Origin: G965277745 sp965277745
Lineage (GTDB): Bacteria; Pseudomonadota; Gammaproteobacteria; Cardiobacteriales; Cardiobacteriaceae
Direction of reading: 5' to 3'
Assembly: GCA_965277745.1 (NCBI GenBank)
Contig: OZ255837.1
Location: 2,108,001 to 2,172,000, forward strand
Length of the DNA: 64,000 bases
The stretch's first letter is position 1. Each line of letters opens with the position of its first letter. The notes beneath the pieces are model-generated. The model was not told the DNA's origin and searched no databases. It saw nothing but the letters and a program-made list of their open reading frames with translations. A program made the translations under genes and the position numbers. Positions 42,994 to 51,281 of this stretch are shown piece by piece.

Positions 42994-43654
42994 TTACAAA
43001 ACCAGGCGGTGGATGAAAACGGTTTTCTCACCGGTACGGACGGGCGTCGAACTGCCGGTACAACGCCAGCGACCGGTTAAGGTCGAAGCAAACGACGATG
43101 TTGCCGGCCTTGCGAACATTGGCCACAAATTGGCCACAAACAAGCACAGCTTTCCTTGTACGCTGCTCGCCTCGGCAATGTCGAGGGGGAAATAGCTGAT
43201 CGGGTAGGATTTGAAGGTTTTCTTTGCCGGTTTGTCTCCTTCTGAATGCGGCAACCTTGAGATGGCGTGTCGCTGCAAACAGCGATGCAGCGAGGCGCGT
43301 GTCAGGTGAGGGCGGGTTGCTTGCAGCGCGTCAAGGCAATCATCCAATGGCAACAGCGTGTACTTTCGAAAGGCGACGATGATCGCCTCTTCCTCGGAGG
43401 ACGGAACCGTCGAATGCGGCTGCCTGGGGCCTGTTGGCAGATCGGCAACCGAGTTTCGCTTCTTCCGTTCGGCAACGGTCTTAGGGTTGATTACGTAACG
43501 CTTGGCAAGCACTCTCAGGCTCTCTTGACTCTTTTGTATCGCTCGACGCACTGCCTCTGTCGTTTGGGCGCTGCCGTGTAAAATCTGTCCCATAGTGCTT
43601 TCTTCCATTCAATGGAAAATGTTTTGCCATTAAAATATAGGATCAAACATCTAA
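42994..43654 (-). pseudogene. Decayed IS481-family element (5' part)
   Basis: The frame from the ATG at 43608 (GHMGQ-like MGQILHGSAQTTEAVRRAI) aligns with IS481 copies A and B through the helix-turn-helix region, HSTVPSSEEEAIIVAFRKYTLLPLDDCLDAL, and FPLDIAEASSVQGKLCLFVA. Then it diverges and the integrase core is lost. An 11-base duplication (TTGGCCACAAA twice) marks the breakpoint near 43122-43143. The outer end at about 43654 reads TTAGATGTTTGATCC, a degenerate IS481 terminus. It reads through the point where copies A and B are frameshifted. Confidence 0.8.
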
Positions 43655-44015
43655 GGAAGGTTTGTCGCTCAAACCATCCTGTTTGCGTTTCCTATCACGC
43701 CAAGTTGGCCCGTTTTCCTGGGTGCTCCGTTTTCGCCCGCGCTTTGACGATTGCCTTGCCGGAAGTGGAGAACTTCTCTCGCGGAGAAAACCCGACCTCT
43801 CTTTATGGCGGCCTCGATCTGGAAGAGCGAGCAGAAGCAAGAAGATGTGGTAATTTCCAAGCGCTTGTGGCGTTAGAGGTATCTTGCTTTTTCCCTGTTT
43901 TCGCGAAAAGGGAAGCTTCCTGAATGGAAATCCGGATTCGCCTTTTGGTGCGGGAAAAATCACTTCATGATTGCGATTGTGCTAAAATCGGATTTCTGTA
44001 GGTAAAATTAATTTA
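43655..44015 (+). other. Intergenic region, no gene recognised
   Basis: Short open frames exist on both strands but show no family resemblance or ribosome site. Nothing else is identified. Confidence 0.5.
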
Positions 44016-44062
44016 GGGGATGTACCAGATAACACCCTCTATGTGTTACCTGGTACATCCCC
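44016..44062. repeat. Long palindrome, left copy
   Basis: GGGGATGTACCAGATAACAC pairs over a seven-base loop (CCTCTAT) with GTGTTACCTGGTACATCCCC, a 20-bp stem with one mismatch. A second copy follows the tRNA-Leu gene at 44521. Confidence 0.9.
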
Positions 44063-44144
44063 CATAATGGTTTTCTCTATATTGCCATGATTTTCAACGT
44101 TTCGTGGTAAGGGTACCGCGAAAAGAAGAGTTTACAGCATTGGC

Positions 44145-44173
44145 GTGACCGATTTGCATATTTTTGGTACAAT
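44145..44173 (+). promoter_or_regulatory. Sigma70-like promoter of tRNA-Leu
   Basis: GTGACC (44145-44150) and TACAAT (44168-44173) are separated by 17 bases. Transcription would start near 44180, about five bases before the mature tRNA 5' end. Confidence 0.65.
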
Positions 44174-44184
44174 ACGCGAGCCAA

Positions 44185-44492
44185 GCGGGAATGGTGGAAG
44201 CGGTAGACACAAGAGACTTGAATAAAATTGAGCGTCAGGAGAGGAAACTTCCTGAAAGAATCCACTCAAATTCGGGGGAACCTCAGCACATCAGGGTGGT
44301 GGCAATCCCGAGCCAAGCCTGGGTAATCAGGAAGGTGTAGAGACTTGACGGGTGGGACCTATGGGAATCAGCCTATGGTCAAGAGAAAGTCCAGACTCCG
44401 AACGGTGGCTACACAGGCAGCGAAAGCTGTGGTGAGTAAGAAAATCTCTCGGCAGTAATGCCATGCGGGTTCGAGTCCCGCTTCCCGCACCA
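44185..44492 (+). tRNA. tRNA-Leu(UAA), split by a group I intron
   Basis: Exons 44185-44219 (35 nt) and 44441-44492 (52 nt) join to an 87-nt type II tRNA. The acceptor GCGGGAA pairs with TTCCCGC, followed by A and an encoded CCA. The anticodon stem AGAGA/TCTCT encloses the loop CTTAAAA with anticodon TAA. The long variable arm GGCAGTAATGCC identifies leucine. The T arm is GCGGGTTCGAGTCCCGC. The 221-base intron interrupts between U34 and A35, the position used by cyanobacterial and plastid tRNA-Leu introns. Without splicing the tRNA would not function. Confidence 0.93.
44220..44440 (+). ncRNA. Group I intron (IC3-like) in tRNA-Leu
   Basis: The 221-nt insert begins after the exon's final U and ends in G, the two defining splice-site bases of group I introns. 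An internal GAG (in AAATTGAGC) can pair with the exon end CUU to form P1 with a terminal U.G. Conserved core elements are visible: AATTCGGGGGAACCTCAGC (P/Q side), GTAGAGACTTGACGGG (R, guanosine-binding P7) and TCAAGAGAAAGTCCAGACTC (S). There is no ORF or homing endonuclease. Subclass is inferred from resemblance to the cyanobacterial intron. Confidence 0.9.
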
Positions 44493-44520
44493 ACAGCTAT
44501 TTTTCTAAATAATAATGATG

Positions 44521-44559
44521 TTGTACCAGATAACACCCTTTATGTGTTATCTGGTACAA
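44521..44559. repeat. Long palindrome, right copy
   Basis: TTGTACCAGATAACAC pairs perfectly over the loop CCTTTAT with GTGTTATCTGGTACAA. It matches the left copy at 44016 over the central 14-base arms and nearly all of the loop. No T run follows, so a terminator role is not obvious. Confidence 0.9.
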
Positions 44560-44586
44560 CCCCTAAAAGAATGAGAGAAGCGAAAC

Positions 44587-44660
44587 TGGAGCGGATGAAG
44601 GGAATCGAACCCTCGTCGTAAGCTTGGGAAGCTTCTGCTCTGCCATTGAGCTACACCCGC
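44587..44660 (-). tRNA. tRNA-Gly(CCC)
   Basis: The 74-nt minus-strand sequence folds with acceptor GCGGGTG/CATCCGC (one G.U), D arm GCTCAATGGCAGAGC, anticodon loop TTCCCAA, and T arm around GGTTCGATTCC. TCCA is encoded at the 3' end. The loop reads CCC at 34-36. The first pair of the anticodon stem is G:A, slightly irregular. Confidence 0.88.
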
Positions 44661-45236
44661 GCAAAGAACGCCTTTTCAAGGCGATGCCAGCGCATGAAAA
44701 AACGAAATGACTGGCGAAGCCAAAGGAGATATCGATGTGAAAATTGATATATATTGTAATATATTTTACAAAAGTTGGCCGCCCAAGCCAGAACAAAGAC
44801 CTGCAAAGCATTGCGCCACAGAGGAGTCCGACAAGAAACTTCAGCTTATCTCACATAGCCTTCGCTTGTCAATTACAAACATGGAATACAGCAGATAACG
44901 CGGCTCCGCAAGGCAACGCAAGCCAAATGCGCAAACGCGGCGACCGGGTATCATCGAATGGGGGTGCTTTCGCTACACAGATGGGAAGCACCACAAACAA
45001 TGCTGTGACGCCCAAGCCAAAGCGCGCCACCAAATGTGACCGCTTCCAATCCATGCCTTCATACAGCGGTTGTTCCTGGCAAGCCCCCCGATTTTCCGCC
45101 ACTTCTGCAGCTGCAAAATTGGTTAAATCCTATCTGAAATATCGTGCCGATGGTAGGATGCGATCATGCACATGCCTCTTGTATCTCCGTGCATCAAGGG
45201 CGTTTTCGCACAAAACGGATCTCATGACGACTCTAT
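44661..45236 (+). other. Intergenic region between tRNA-Gly and the MFS remnant
   Basis: No gene is supported in these 576 bases. A 184-codon plus-strand frame has no family features and odd composition. AT-rich stretches alternate with GC-rich ones, which suggests old junk from an accessory segment. Confidence 0.5.
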
Positions 45237-46399
45237 TCACTTTCTTTTTCGATCATTTTGGAAAATCAATAGCCCTAAAAATAACGAGGATAGAATGAAA
45301 AAGCAGAGGCCATAAAAAAATATGCTGGTGTTGCTAATTTTCAAAATGAAAAAAGCAAGCATAGGTGAGAAGGTCAAATAAATAAATCCCAAAAAGCCAG
45401 CGGCAATTCCAGAGTATTCCTGGTGCTTGGACAAAGCAAATGATATCGAAGGTCCAAGACTGAAAGCGAAGCCTGCACTTCCAAGCGCAATCAAAAGCCA
45501 AAACAGATTCATATTCAATTGCTTACTCAATATTAAAAGTCCCAAAGCGGATATCGTGATCAATAGTAACCCGAAAGCGACACAAACTCTTGCATTATAA
45601 AGAATAATGATCTTTTTTAGAGAAAAAGAAACGGTGGAAATGATAACCGCATTAATAGAAAAATAGATTGAAAATACCAAGGGAGTCGTTTTGAAAACCT
45701 CAATCATAAGGACAGGGGCAAGACTGAGATAAGTCATGATATACCCAAGACATAATACACAAATACCAGCATAGAACAAGAATTTTTTATCGGTGAAGAT
45801 TCCAATAATCGACTTCGAATAATTTACATTGGAAACGGCATCGACATAACGATAAGTTTTATTGAAAATAAATAAAGTTAAAACGCCATAAAAAAAAAGA
45901 AGACGAAAATAAGTTTCCAGTTCCATAACGTCAATAACAATGCGCCTAAAACAGGTGCTACCGCTGGAATGACATTCAAAAATCCACTTTGTATGGAAAA
46001 AATAATCGAGGCTTCTTTCTCATTATAATTTTCATTGACGGTGGCATAGGCAATCACACTGAGCGCGCTGGCGCCCAAACCTTGCAAAACTCTAAAAAAT
46101 AAAAGCGCGTTATAGCGGGTAGAGAACAGGACCCCCATGGATCCGACGATGAAGGCCATCGCTCCCAAGTAACCAATTTTTTTCTTTCCTTTTTTTTGTG
46201 ACCAAAAACCACACAATAACTGTCCAATCCCCATCGAAAAGACAAAAGACAAAATAGACAATTGAGCGAGATTCTCCGTGATTTCGAAATAATTTTTTAT
46301 CTCGATCAATGCAGGCAAATGCAAATCAATGCCCAAGGGACTTAATGTGACCAGGAGATATAAAATAAACGGTGTCCCTTTGTGTCTATTTGTGTTCAT
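45237..46399 (-). pseudogene. MFS exporter (Bcr/CflA-like), split by a T9 frameshift
   Basis: The first part, from 46399, encodes about 165 residues. It has five to six membrane helices with PLGIDLHLPALIEI, RVLQGLGASALSVIAYATV and SGFLNVIPAVAPVLGALL, typical of Bcr/CflA-type drug exporters. At the T9 run (45898-45890 on the minus strand, in LIFVFFFF) the frame breaks. The second part continues in another frame as FYGVLTLF...SYLSLAPVLMIEVF...GFAFSLGPSISFAL. With eight T the protein would be one chain of about 385 residues. Slippage-based phase variation, decay or a sequencing error could explain it. The start overlaps the upstream dioxygenase stop (ATGA). Confidence 0.85.
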
Positions 46400-47241
46400 A
46401 CGATATCTTCCACGAATAATCCGCGACAGTAAACTCTTGGAGAATCAGGATGGTTTTCGAAAGCCAATCTACCATGAGAGATCAAAGCATTTGAAAATAT
46501 AACGCCTTGTTTTTTTCGTAATTTTACGATTTTTATATAGGGGCTGTCGACAGCGTAAAATTGCTGAAAAGATAGGAATGCTTCCTTGAGTCCCTCTATC
46601 CGTTGAAAACCATACACCCAATCCGCACTACCATCAATTGTGAATCTTGTTATCAATTTCCCTTTTTTATAAGCAAAGGCAGGACCAATACTTTCTTTTT
46701 TTCTTTCATGATCATATCCAAAATTAAATCTTCTAAGAGCATTAGGAAGAAGAAACAGTTCTGCAAGTTCAGGGTTTTTACTCTGAAAGTATCTAAATGC
46801 TCGATTTGCATGAAAAAATATAGACTCTCCTCCATAATATGCAGGGTTGAGGCAGCATAGTATAGTTGTGCCTACAGCTCCTATTTCTTCAAACGTTCCA
46901 TCAACATGAAAAGCTTGCCCTGTTGTCTTACCAAAAACAATATGCTTTGATTCATATTTTGGAGAACCTATATAATTTATATTACCACTAAACGATTTAT
47001 TATGATGTTTCTTATTTTCATACGAAACAAATGGGGTTTTCAATTTTAATTCTTTTGCTAAATCTTAAATGAGAATTCTTTCTTTATATTCAAAGGGAAA
47101 TGAGAATAGAAAAACAGAATTTATTTTCAAAATTTCCTTTATTGAATATATGTCATATATTGACGGAATATACTTATCAAACTCCCAGCGGAAAGAATGA
47201 TCAAATTCAAGAGGCCTTTTTATATAGAAATGTAGTTTCAT
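46396..47241 (-). pseudogene. TauD/TfdA-like Fe(II)/2-oxoglutarate dioxygenase with in-frame stop
   Basis: The natural start is the ATG at 47241, six bases after AGGAG. It encodes MKLHFYIKRPLEFDHSFRW and onward, then a TAA at 47067-47065, and continues in the same frame as DLAKELKLKTPFVSYENKK. The rest has the metal motif HVDGT (HxD), ILCCLNPAYYGGESIF, and a distal ISHGRLAFENHPDSPRVYCRGLF with the last histidine and the 2-oxoglutarate arginine. Without the stop it would have 281 residues. A TTG at 47043 could restart translation. AT-rich composition marks transfer. With the coupled MFS gene it looks like part of a small-molecule hydroxylation and export locus. Confidence 0.8.
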
Positions 47242-47758
47242 GATATTCTCCTTTTAATAAAATTACTTAGAAATTATTGTCAGGAAAATTGGACTTAAAT
47301 TAGCCACAAAATACGACACCCTTTGCATAGGAAGTGGCCCTGTCTAGCGCTCAAGATACAAAAGGATCTTCTCATAAAACTTACTTCTTGCGACGAGGCT
47401 ATCCAGATGGCAATGAAAGCCCTTCACAAGGACGCGATGCCACGAGAGGGGGAAGTATCCGGAGAATCGCGGGGATTGCGATAGGCGACACAAGGCCGGA
47501 GAAGAACGAGCAACAAGGCGATCAAGGGTTACAAATCAAGACGCATGTTCATCGATAACGCCGCGTGTCGGACGCGGCGACCGACCGCTTCCGCCGGGCG
47601 ATGACAAAAAAATTGCGATTCTCGGACAAAACCGCCGCTACGCTACGGGTACTCTTTCCAGATCGGAGGCGCATCTTTTCCCCTTCGCCATGCTTTTCCC
47701 CTTGGAGAAGAGAGCAACGGCGCACAGCGCGTGAGTAAAAAAACAATGAGCTTCGAAG
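47242..47758 (+). other. Intergenic region before the tRNA operon 3' end
   Basis: No gene is supported. A perfect 8-bp hairpin, CGCCGCGT/ACGCGGCG, lies at 47559-47579 without a T run. A short T7 run follows the last tRNA-Glu on the minus strand (47736-47742), with only a weak CTTCGAAG palindrome before it, so the tRNA terminator is uncertain. Composition changes from AT-rich to GC-rich near 47350. Confidence 0.5.
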
Positions 47759-47834
47759 TGGTGTCCCCAAGGGGATTCGAACCCCTGTTACCGCCGTGAA
47801 AGGGCGATGTCCTAGGCCTCTAGACGATGGGGAC
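47759..47834 (-). tRNA. tRNA-Glu(UUC), copy 1
   Basis: 76 nt with encoded CCA. Acceptor GTCCCCA pairs with TGGGGAC, the anticodon loop CTTTCAC reads TTC, and the T arm is AGGGGTTCGAATCCCCT. It closely resembles E. coli tRNA-Glu. It differs from copy 2 in the D loop (GAGGCCTAGG against GCGGTTAGG), being one base longer. Confidence 0.95.
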
Positions 47835-47873
47835 GATCGCAACTGCTGGCACCCAAACAAAAGTCGGTGGAAA

Positions 47874-47948
47874 TGGCGTCCCCAAGGGGATTCGAACCCC
47901 TGTTACCGCCGTGAAAGGGCGATGTCCTAACCGCTAGACGATGGGGAC
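47874..47948 (-). tRNA. tRNA-Glu(UUC), copy 2
   Basis: 75 nt with encoded CCA, identical to copy 1 in the acceptor, anticodon and T arms. The sequence GTCCCCATCGTCTAGCGGTT begins it. It lies 39 bases from copy 1 in the same direction. Confidence 0.95.
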
Positions 47949-47957
47949 GCGGGAAGT

Positions 47958-48033
47958 TGGTGGAGCTAAGCGGGATCGAACCGCTGACCTCCTGCATGCC
48001 ATGCAGGCGCTCTCCCGGCTGAGCTATAGCCCC
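47958..48033 (-). tRNA. tRNA-Ala(GGC)
   Basis: 76 nt with encoded CCA. The acceptor begins GGGGCTA, the anticodon stem-loop is CTGCA-TGGCATG-TGCAG-like with GGC at 34-36, and the T arm contains GGTTCGATCCC. It is nine bases upstream of tRNA-Glu copy 2 and follows gltX, so all three tRNAs are probably processed from a gltX transcript or a local one. Confidence 0.93.
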
Positions 48034-48119
48034 GACGCTTTGTCCAGGAGGGCGCATTTTAGCAGACGCCCTGCCCCTGTCAATCGATTTTCAACGGCAA
48101 TCGTTCTTTCCTTTCCTGT

Positions 48120-49520
48120 TCACCGCATTTGCGAGAGAAATTTCTCTGCCTGACGCAGACGGCGCAGGGCGGTTTGTTTATCGAGCAAGACGAAACAAAC
48201 CGCCAGATCCGGAGACGGCAGACCACCGGTGAGCGCCAGGCGCGCAGTTTGCCCGACGGTTGCGAAAGCGACGGCAAAGTGGGCGACACTCTCTTGCAAA
48301 GCGTGCTGCACGTTCTCCCGCGTGTACTCGAAAAGCGCGTCGATCCGCTTATACAGATCGTCGAGAATGGCGATCGTGTGTTCTCCTTTGAACGCTTTTT
48401 TGACGAGTTTGTCAGGATAGACCTCGGGATCGTTCGCCAGCCATTGCATATACTCGGCCATTTCCTCGAGCGTTTTCGCGCGATCCCGGTAATACGGCAG
48501 CGCCTTTTCCAATCGCTTCGCTGAAAGATCGTATCCGGCAGCGGCAAGATAGGGCGGTAGCAAGGAGACAAGACGTTCGACGGGAACACGTTGCAGATAC
48601 TGCTGATTGAGCCAGCGCAATTTTTCCGTATCGAAGCTTGACGGCGCGCTGTGCACGTCGTCGATACGGAAATAACGCAACAATTCTTCCGAGGAAAAGA
48701 TTTCCTGATCGCCGTGCGCCCAACCCAGGCGAACGAGATAATTGCGCACGGCCTCCGGCAGATAACCCGCCTTCTTGTAATCAAGTACATTGGTCGCCCC
48801 GTGGCGCTTGGAAAGGCGCTTGCCGTCTTCACCGAGAATCATCGGCACATGGGCGAATTCCGGCACGGGATAACCGAGTGCCCGATAGATATTGATCTGG
48901 CGCGGCGTATTGCTGATATGGTCTTCCCCGCGCACGACAAGGGTAACGCCTTGTGCGGCATCGTCAACGACCACGCAGAAGTTATACGTCGGGGTGCCGT
49001 CGCTGCGACGGATGATGATATCGTCCAATTCGCTGTTGCGGATCTTCATCTGTCCGCGTACACGATCGTTCCAGAGCACTTCGCCGGCAAGCGGATTTTT
49101 AAACCGTACCACGGGCTTGACGCCACACACCGGCGCGCCGCCGTTACGATACTTGCCGTTGTAGCGCGGTTTCTCGCCTCCAGCCATCTGGGAAGCGCGC
49201 ATCGCATCCAGCTCTTCGGGCGTGCACCAGCAGTGGTAAGCGAGTCCTTTTTCCAGCATCTCGTCGATGATGCGGTCATATAGCTCGAAGCGCCTACTCT
49301 GATAGACGACCTCGCCCTGATGCGCAAGGCCGAGCCATTGCATGCCTTCGAGTATCACCTGCGTGGAAGCGGCGTTGGAACGCTGCCTGTCGCTATCCTC
49401 GATCCTGAGTTTGAAAAGCCCGTTGTGCTGTTTCGCGTGCAGCCAGGAATACAGCGCGGTGCGTACGCCGCCGATATGCAGATCGCCGGTCGGGCTCGGC
49501 GCAAAACGCGTGATAACCAT
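48120..49520 (-). CDS. gltX: GltX, glutamyl-tRNA synthetase
   Basis: GltX charges tRNA-Glu with glutamate. The 466-residue class I enzyme has the HIGH-type motif PSPTGDLHIGGVRTAL near residue 15 and the KMSKS-type motif KRLSKRHGA near 237. RIEDSDRQRS and VVRGEDHISNTPRQINI lie in the catalytic core, and the zinc-site region CWCTPEEL is present. It lies directly upstream of tRNA-Ala and two tRNA-Glu genes on the same strand, so the synthetase and its substrate are probably co-transcribed. Whether it is discriminating cannot be read from sequence. Confidence 0.97.
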   Translation of the reverse strand: MVITRFAPSPTGDLHIGGVRTALYSWLHAKQHNGLFKLRIEDSDRQRSNAASTQVILEGMQWLGLAHQGEVVYQSRRFELYDRIIDEMLEKGLAYHCWCTPEELDAMRASQMAGGEKPRYNGKYRNGGAPVCGVKPVVRFKNPLAGEVLWNDRVRGQMKIRNSELDDIIIRRSDGTPTYNFCVVVDDAAQGVTLVVRGEDHISNTPRQINIYRALGYPVPEFAHVPMILGEDGKRLSKRHGATNVLDYKKAGYLPEAVRNYLVRLGWAHGDQEIFSSEELLRYFRIDDVHSAPSSFDTEKLRWLNQQYLQRVPVERLVSLLPPYLAAAGYDLSAKRLEKALPYYRDRAKTLEEMAEYMQWLANDPEVYPDKLVKKAFKGEHTIAILDDLYKRIDALFEYTRENVQHALQESVAHFAVAFATVGQTARLALTGGLPSPDLAVCFVLLDKQTALRRLRQAEKFLSQMR

Positions 49521-49675
49521 AGTGGATCGCCTGCAAAAAGTGCCATTCTAGCGCGTCAGACGCTGTGCCCCCAAGTTCCATGCGCATGAAGGATCGACAC
49601 GGCAGGCCCTGCGTGCCTATTTTCCTGTTCGTCTCACCGCGCGATAGCGGGCGTGGGCCGGTTGGGTGATCAGTA

Positions 49676-49712
49676 CGCACCAATATCGTGCACAATGCAC
49701 CATATCGAGACT
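49676..49712 (+). promoter_or_regulatory. NtrC-binding sites upstream of glnA
   Basis: CGCACCAATATCGTGCA (49676-49692) matches the 17-bp NtrC site TGCACTNNNNTGGTGCA at both half-sites apart from the first base and one base at position 12. A second, weaker site begins with TGCACC at 49696. They lie about 75-90 bases before the sigma54 -24 element, a usual enhancer distance. Confidence 0.7.
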
Positions 49713-49763
49713 TCTCTTGTTTTATGCGGAAAAGATTTTCTTTTCCCCTCATGATGATATACA

Positions 49764-49780
49764 TTGGCATAGCGCGTGCA
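49764..49780 (+). promoter_or_regulatory. Sigma54 promoter of glnA
   Basis: TTGGCATAGCGCGTGCA matches the -24/-12 consensus TTGGCACRNNNNTTGCW at all but two defined positions. GG (49766) and GC (49778) are at the required 12-base offset. Transcription would start near 49791, about 23 bases before glnA. Confidence 0.85.
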
Positions 49781-49813
49781 AAGCAAATCGAAACCGTAAC
49801 ACTAGGAGAACAA

Positions 49814-51223
49814 ATGAACGCAGAAAGCATTCTAAAACGCATCGCGGAAGAAGAGATTCACTTCGTCGACTTGCGTTTTACGGACACCAAAGGCAAAGAA
49901 CAGCACGTTACCATGCCGGCCTCCACCCTCGATGAAGACTTCTTCGAGGAAGGCAAGATGTTCGACGGCTCTTCCATCGCCGGATGGAAAGGAATCAACG
50001 AATCGGATATGATTCTGATGCCGGATGTGCAAACGCCCTTTCTCGACCCCTTCGCGGAACGGAAAACGCTCGCCATCACCTGCGATATCATCGAGCCGGA
50101 CACCTTACAGGGCTACGCCCGTGATCCGCGTTCACTCGCCAAACGCGCCGAAGCTTACCTGCAATCGGCCGGCATCGCCGACACCGCGCTGTTCGGCCCG
50201 GAAAATGAATTCTTCGTTTTCGACGGGATCAAATACAAAACCGCGATCGACAAAACCTGGGTGGAAATTCTCTGCGAAGAAGGTTGCTGGAATTCCGACG
50301 CCGATTTCGAGGGCCTCAACAGGGGACATCGTCCGGGGCTGAAAGGCGGCTATTTCCCTGTTTCCCCGGTGGACTCCCTGAGCGATATCCGTAGCGAAAT
50401 GTGCGCGGTACTCGAAAAAGTCGGCATCCATGTGGAAGTCCATCACCATGAAGTGGCAACTGCCGGACAGTGTGAAATCGGTGTTCGCTTCAACACCCTG
50501 ACCCAAAAAGCCGACGAAGTGCAAAAACTCAAATACGTGATTCTCAACGTCGCCGACACCTTCGGCAAAACCGCCACGTTCATGCCGAAACCGCTCGTCG
50601 GTGACAACGGCAACGGCATGCATGTGCACATGTCGCTCGCCAAAGGCGGGAAAAACCTCTTTACCGGCGATCTTTACGGCGGACTCTCGCAAACCGCGCT
50701 CCACTATATCGGCGGGATCATCAAACACGCGAGAGCGCTGAACGCCTTCACCAATCCCTCGATCAACAGCTACAAGCGCCTGGTGCCGGGATTCGAAGCG
50801 CCGGTTATGCTCGCCTACTCGGCACGCAATCGCTCCGCCGCCATCCGCGTGCCGTACATCTTCAACCCGAAAGCGCGGCGTATCGAAGTGCGTTTTCCCG
50901 ATTCCACCGCCAACCCTTATCTGGCCTTCGCGGCGATGCTGATGGCGGGTATCGACGGCATCAGGAACAAAATCGATCCGGGTGAAGCGATGGACAAAAA
51001 CCTCTACGACCTGCCGCCCGAAGAAGCCGAGAGCATCCCGCAAGTGGCATTTTCACTGGAAGAAGCGCTGAACGCGCTGGAAGCGGACTGCGACTTCCTC
51101 AAAGAAGGGGACGTGTTCAGCGACAACCTCCTCGAAGGCCACATCGCGCTGAAACGTGAAGAAGTCGAACAGATGCGTCTGCAAGTGCATCCGTTCGAAT
51201 ACGAACTTTATTACAGCTGCTGA
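49814..51223 (+). CDS. glnA: GlnA, glutamine synthetase type I
   Basis: GlnA assimilates ammonium by forming glutamine from glutamate with ATP. The 469-residue subunit of the dodecamer has FVDLRFTDTKGKEQHVT and MFDGSSIAGWKGINESDM at the N-terminus, EAHHHEVATAGQ-type VHHHEVATAGQCEIG, and KPLVGDNGNGMHVHMS. The adenylylation tyrosine is Y398 in KNLYDLPPEE. The start at 49814 has AGGAG five bases upstream; a longer open frame to 49688 overlaps the promoter. Control is by sigma54/NtrC upstream and adenylylation of the protein. Confidence 0.98.
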   Translation: MNAESILKRIAEEEIHFVDLRFTDTKGKEQHVTMPASTLDEDFFEEGKMFDGSSIAGWKGINESDMILMPDVQTPFLDPFAERKTLAITCDIIEPDTLQGYARDPRSLAKRAEAYLQSAGIADTALFGPENEFFVFDGIKYKTAIDKTWVEILCEEGCWNSDADFEGLNRGHRPGLKGGYFPVSPVDSLSDIRSEMCAVLEKVGIHVEVHHHEVATAGQCEIGVRFNTLTQKADEVQKLKYVILNVADTFGKTATFMPKPLVGDNGNGMHVHMSLAKGGKNLFTGDLYGGLSQTALHYIGGIIKHARALNAFTNPSINSYKRLVPGFEAPVMLAYSARNRSAAIRVPYIFNPKARRIEVRFPDSTANPYLAFAAMLMAGIDGIRNKIDPGEAMDKNLYDLPPEEAESIPQVAFSLEEALNALEADCDFLKEGDVFSDNLLEGHIALKREEVEQMRLQVHPFEYELYYSC

Positions 51224-51233
51224 CGGCATGACG

Positions 51234-51259
51234 AAAAGGGCGGACTTTCCCGCCCTTTT
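51234..51259 (+). terminator. Terminator/attenuator between glnA and ntrB
   Basis: AAAAGGGCGG and CCGCCCTTTT form a perfect 10-bp stem with a six-base loop. Only four T follow within the stem, so it probably lets part of the glnA transcripts continue into ntrBC, as known for enteric glnALG. Confidence 0.75.
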
Positions 51260-51281
51260 CCCTCGCCCCCGAACGCCCTCG

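Noticed and set aside
43612..43963. Short frames on both strands next to the decayed IS481
   Set aside because: They begin within the IS terminus and show no family features.
44744..45298. A 184-residue plus-strand frame
   Set aside because: No recognisable motif, mixed composition, and it overlaps the 3' end of the MFS remnant.
47559..47579. CGCCGCGT/ACGCGGCG hairpin as terminator of the tRNA operon
   Set aside because: No T run follows on either strand and it is 180 bases beyond the last tRNA.
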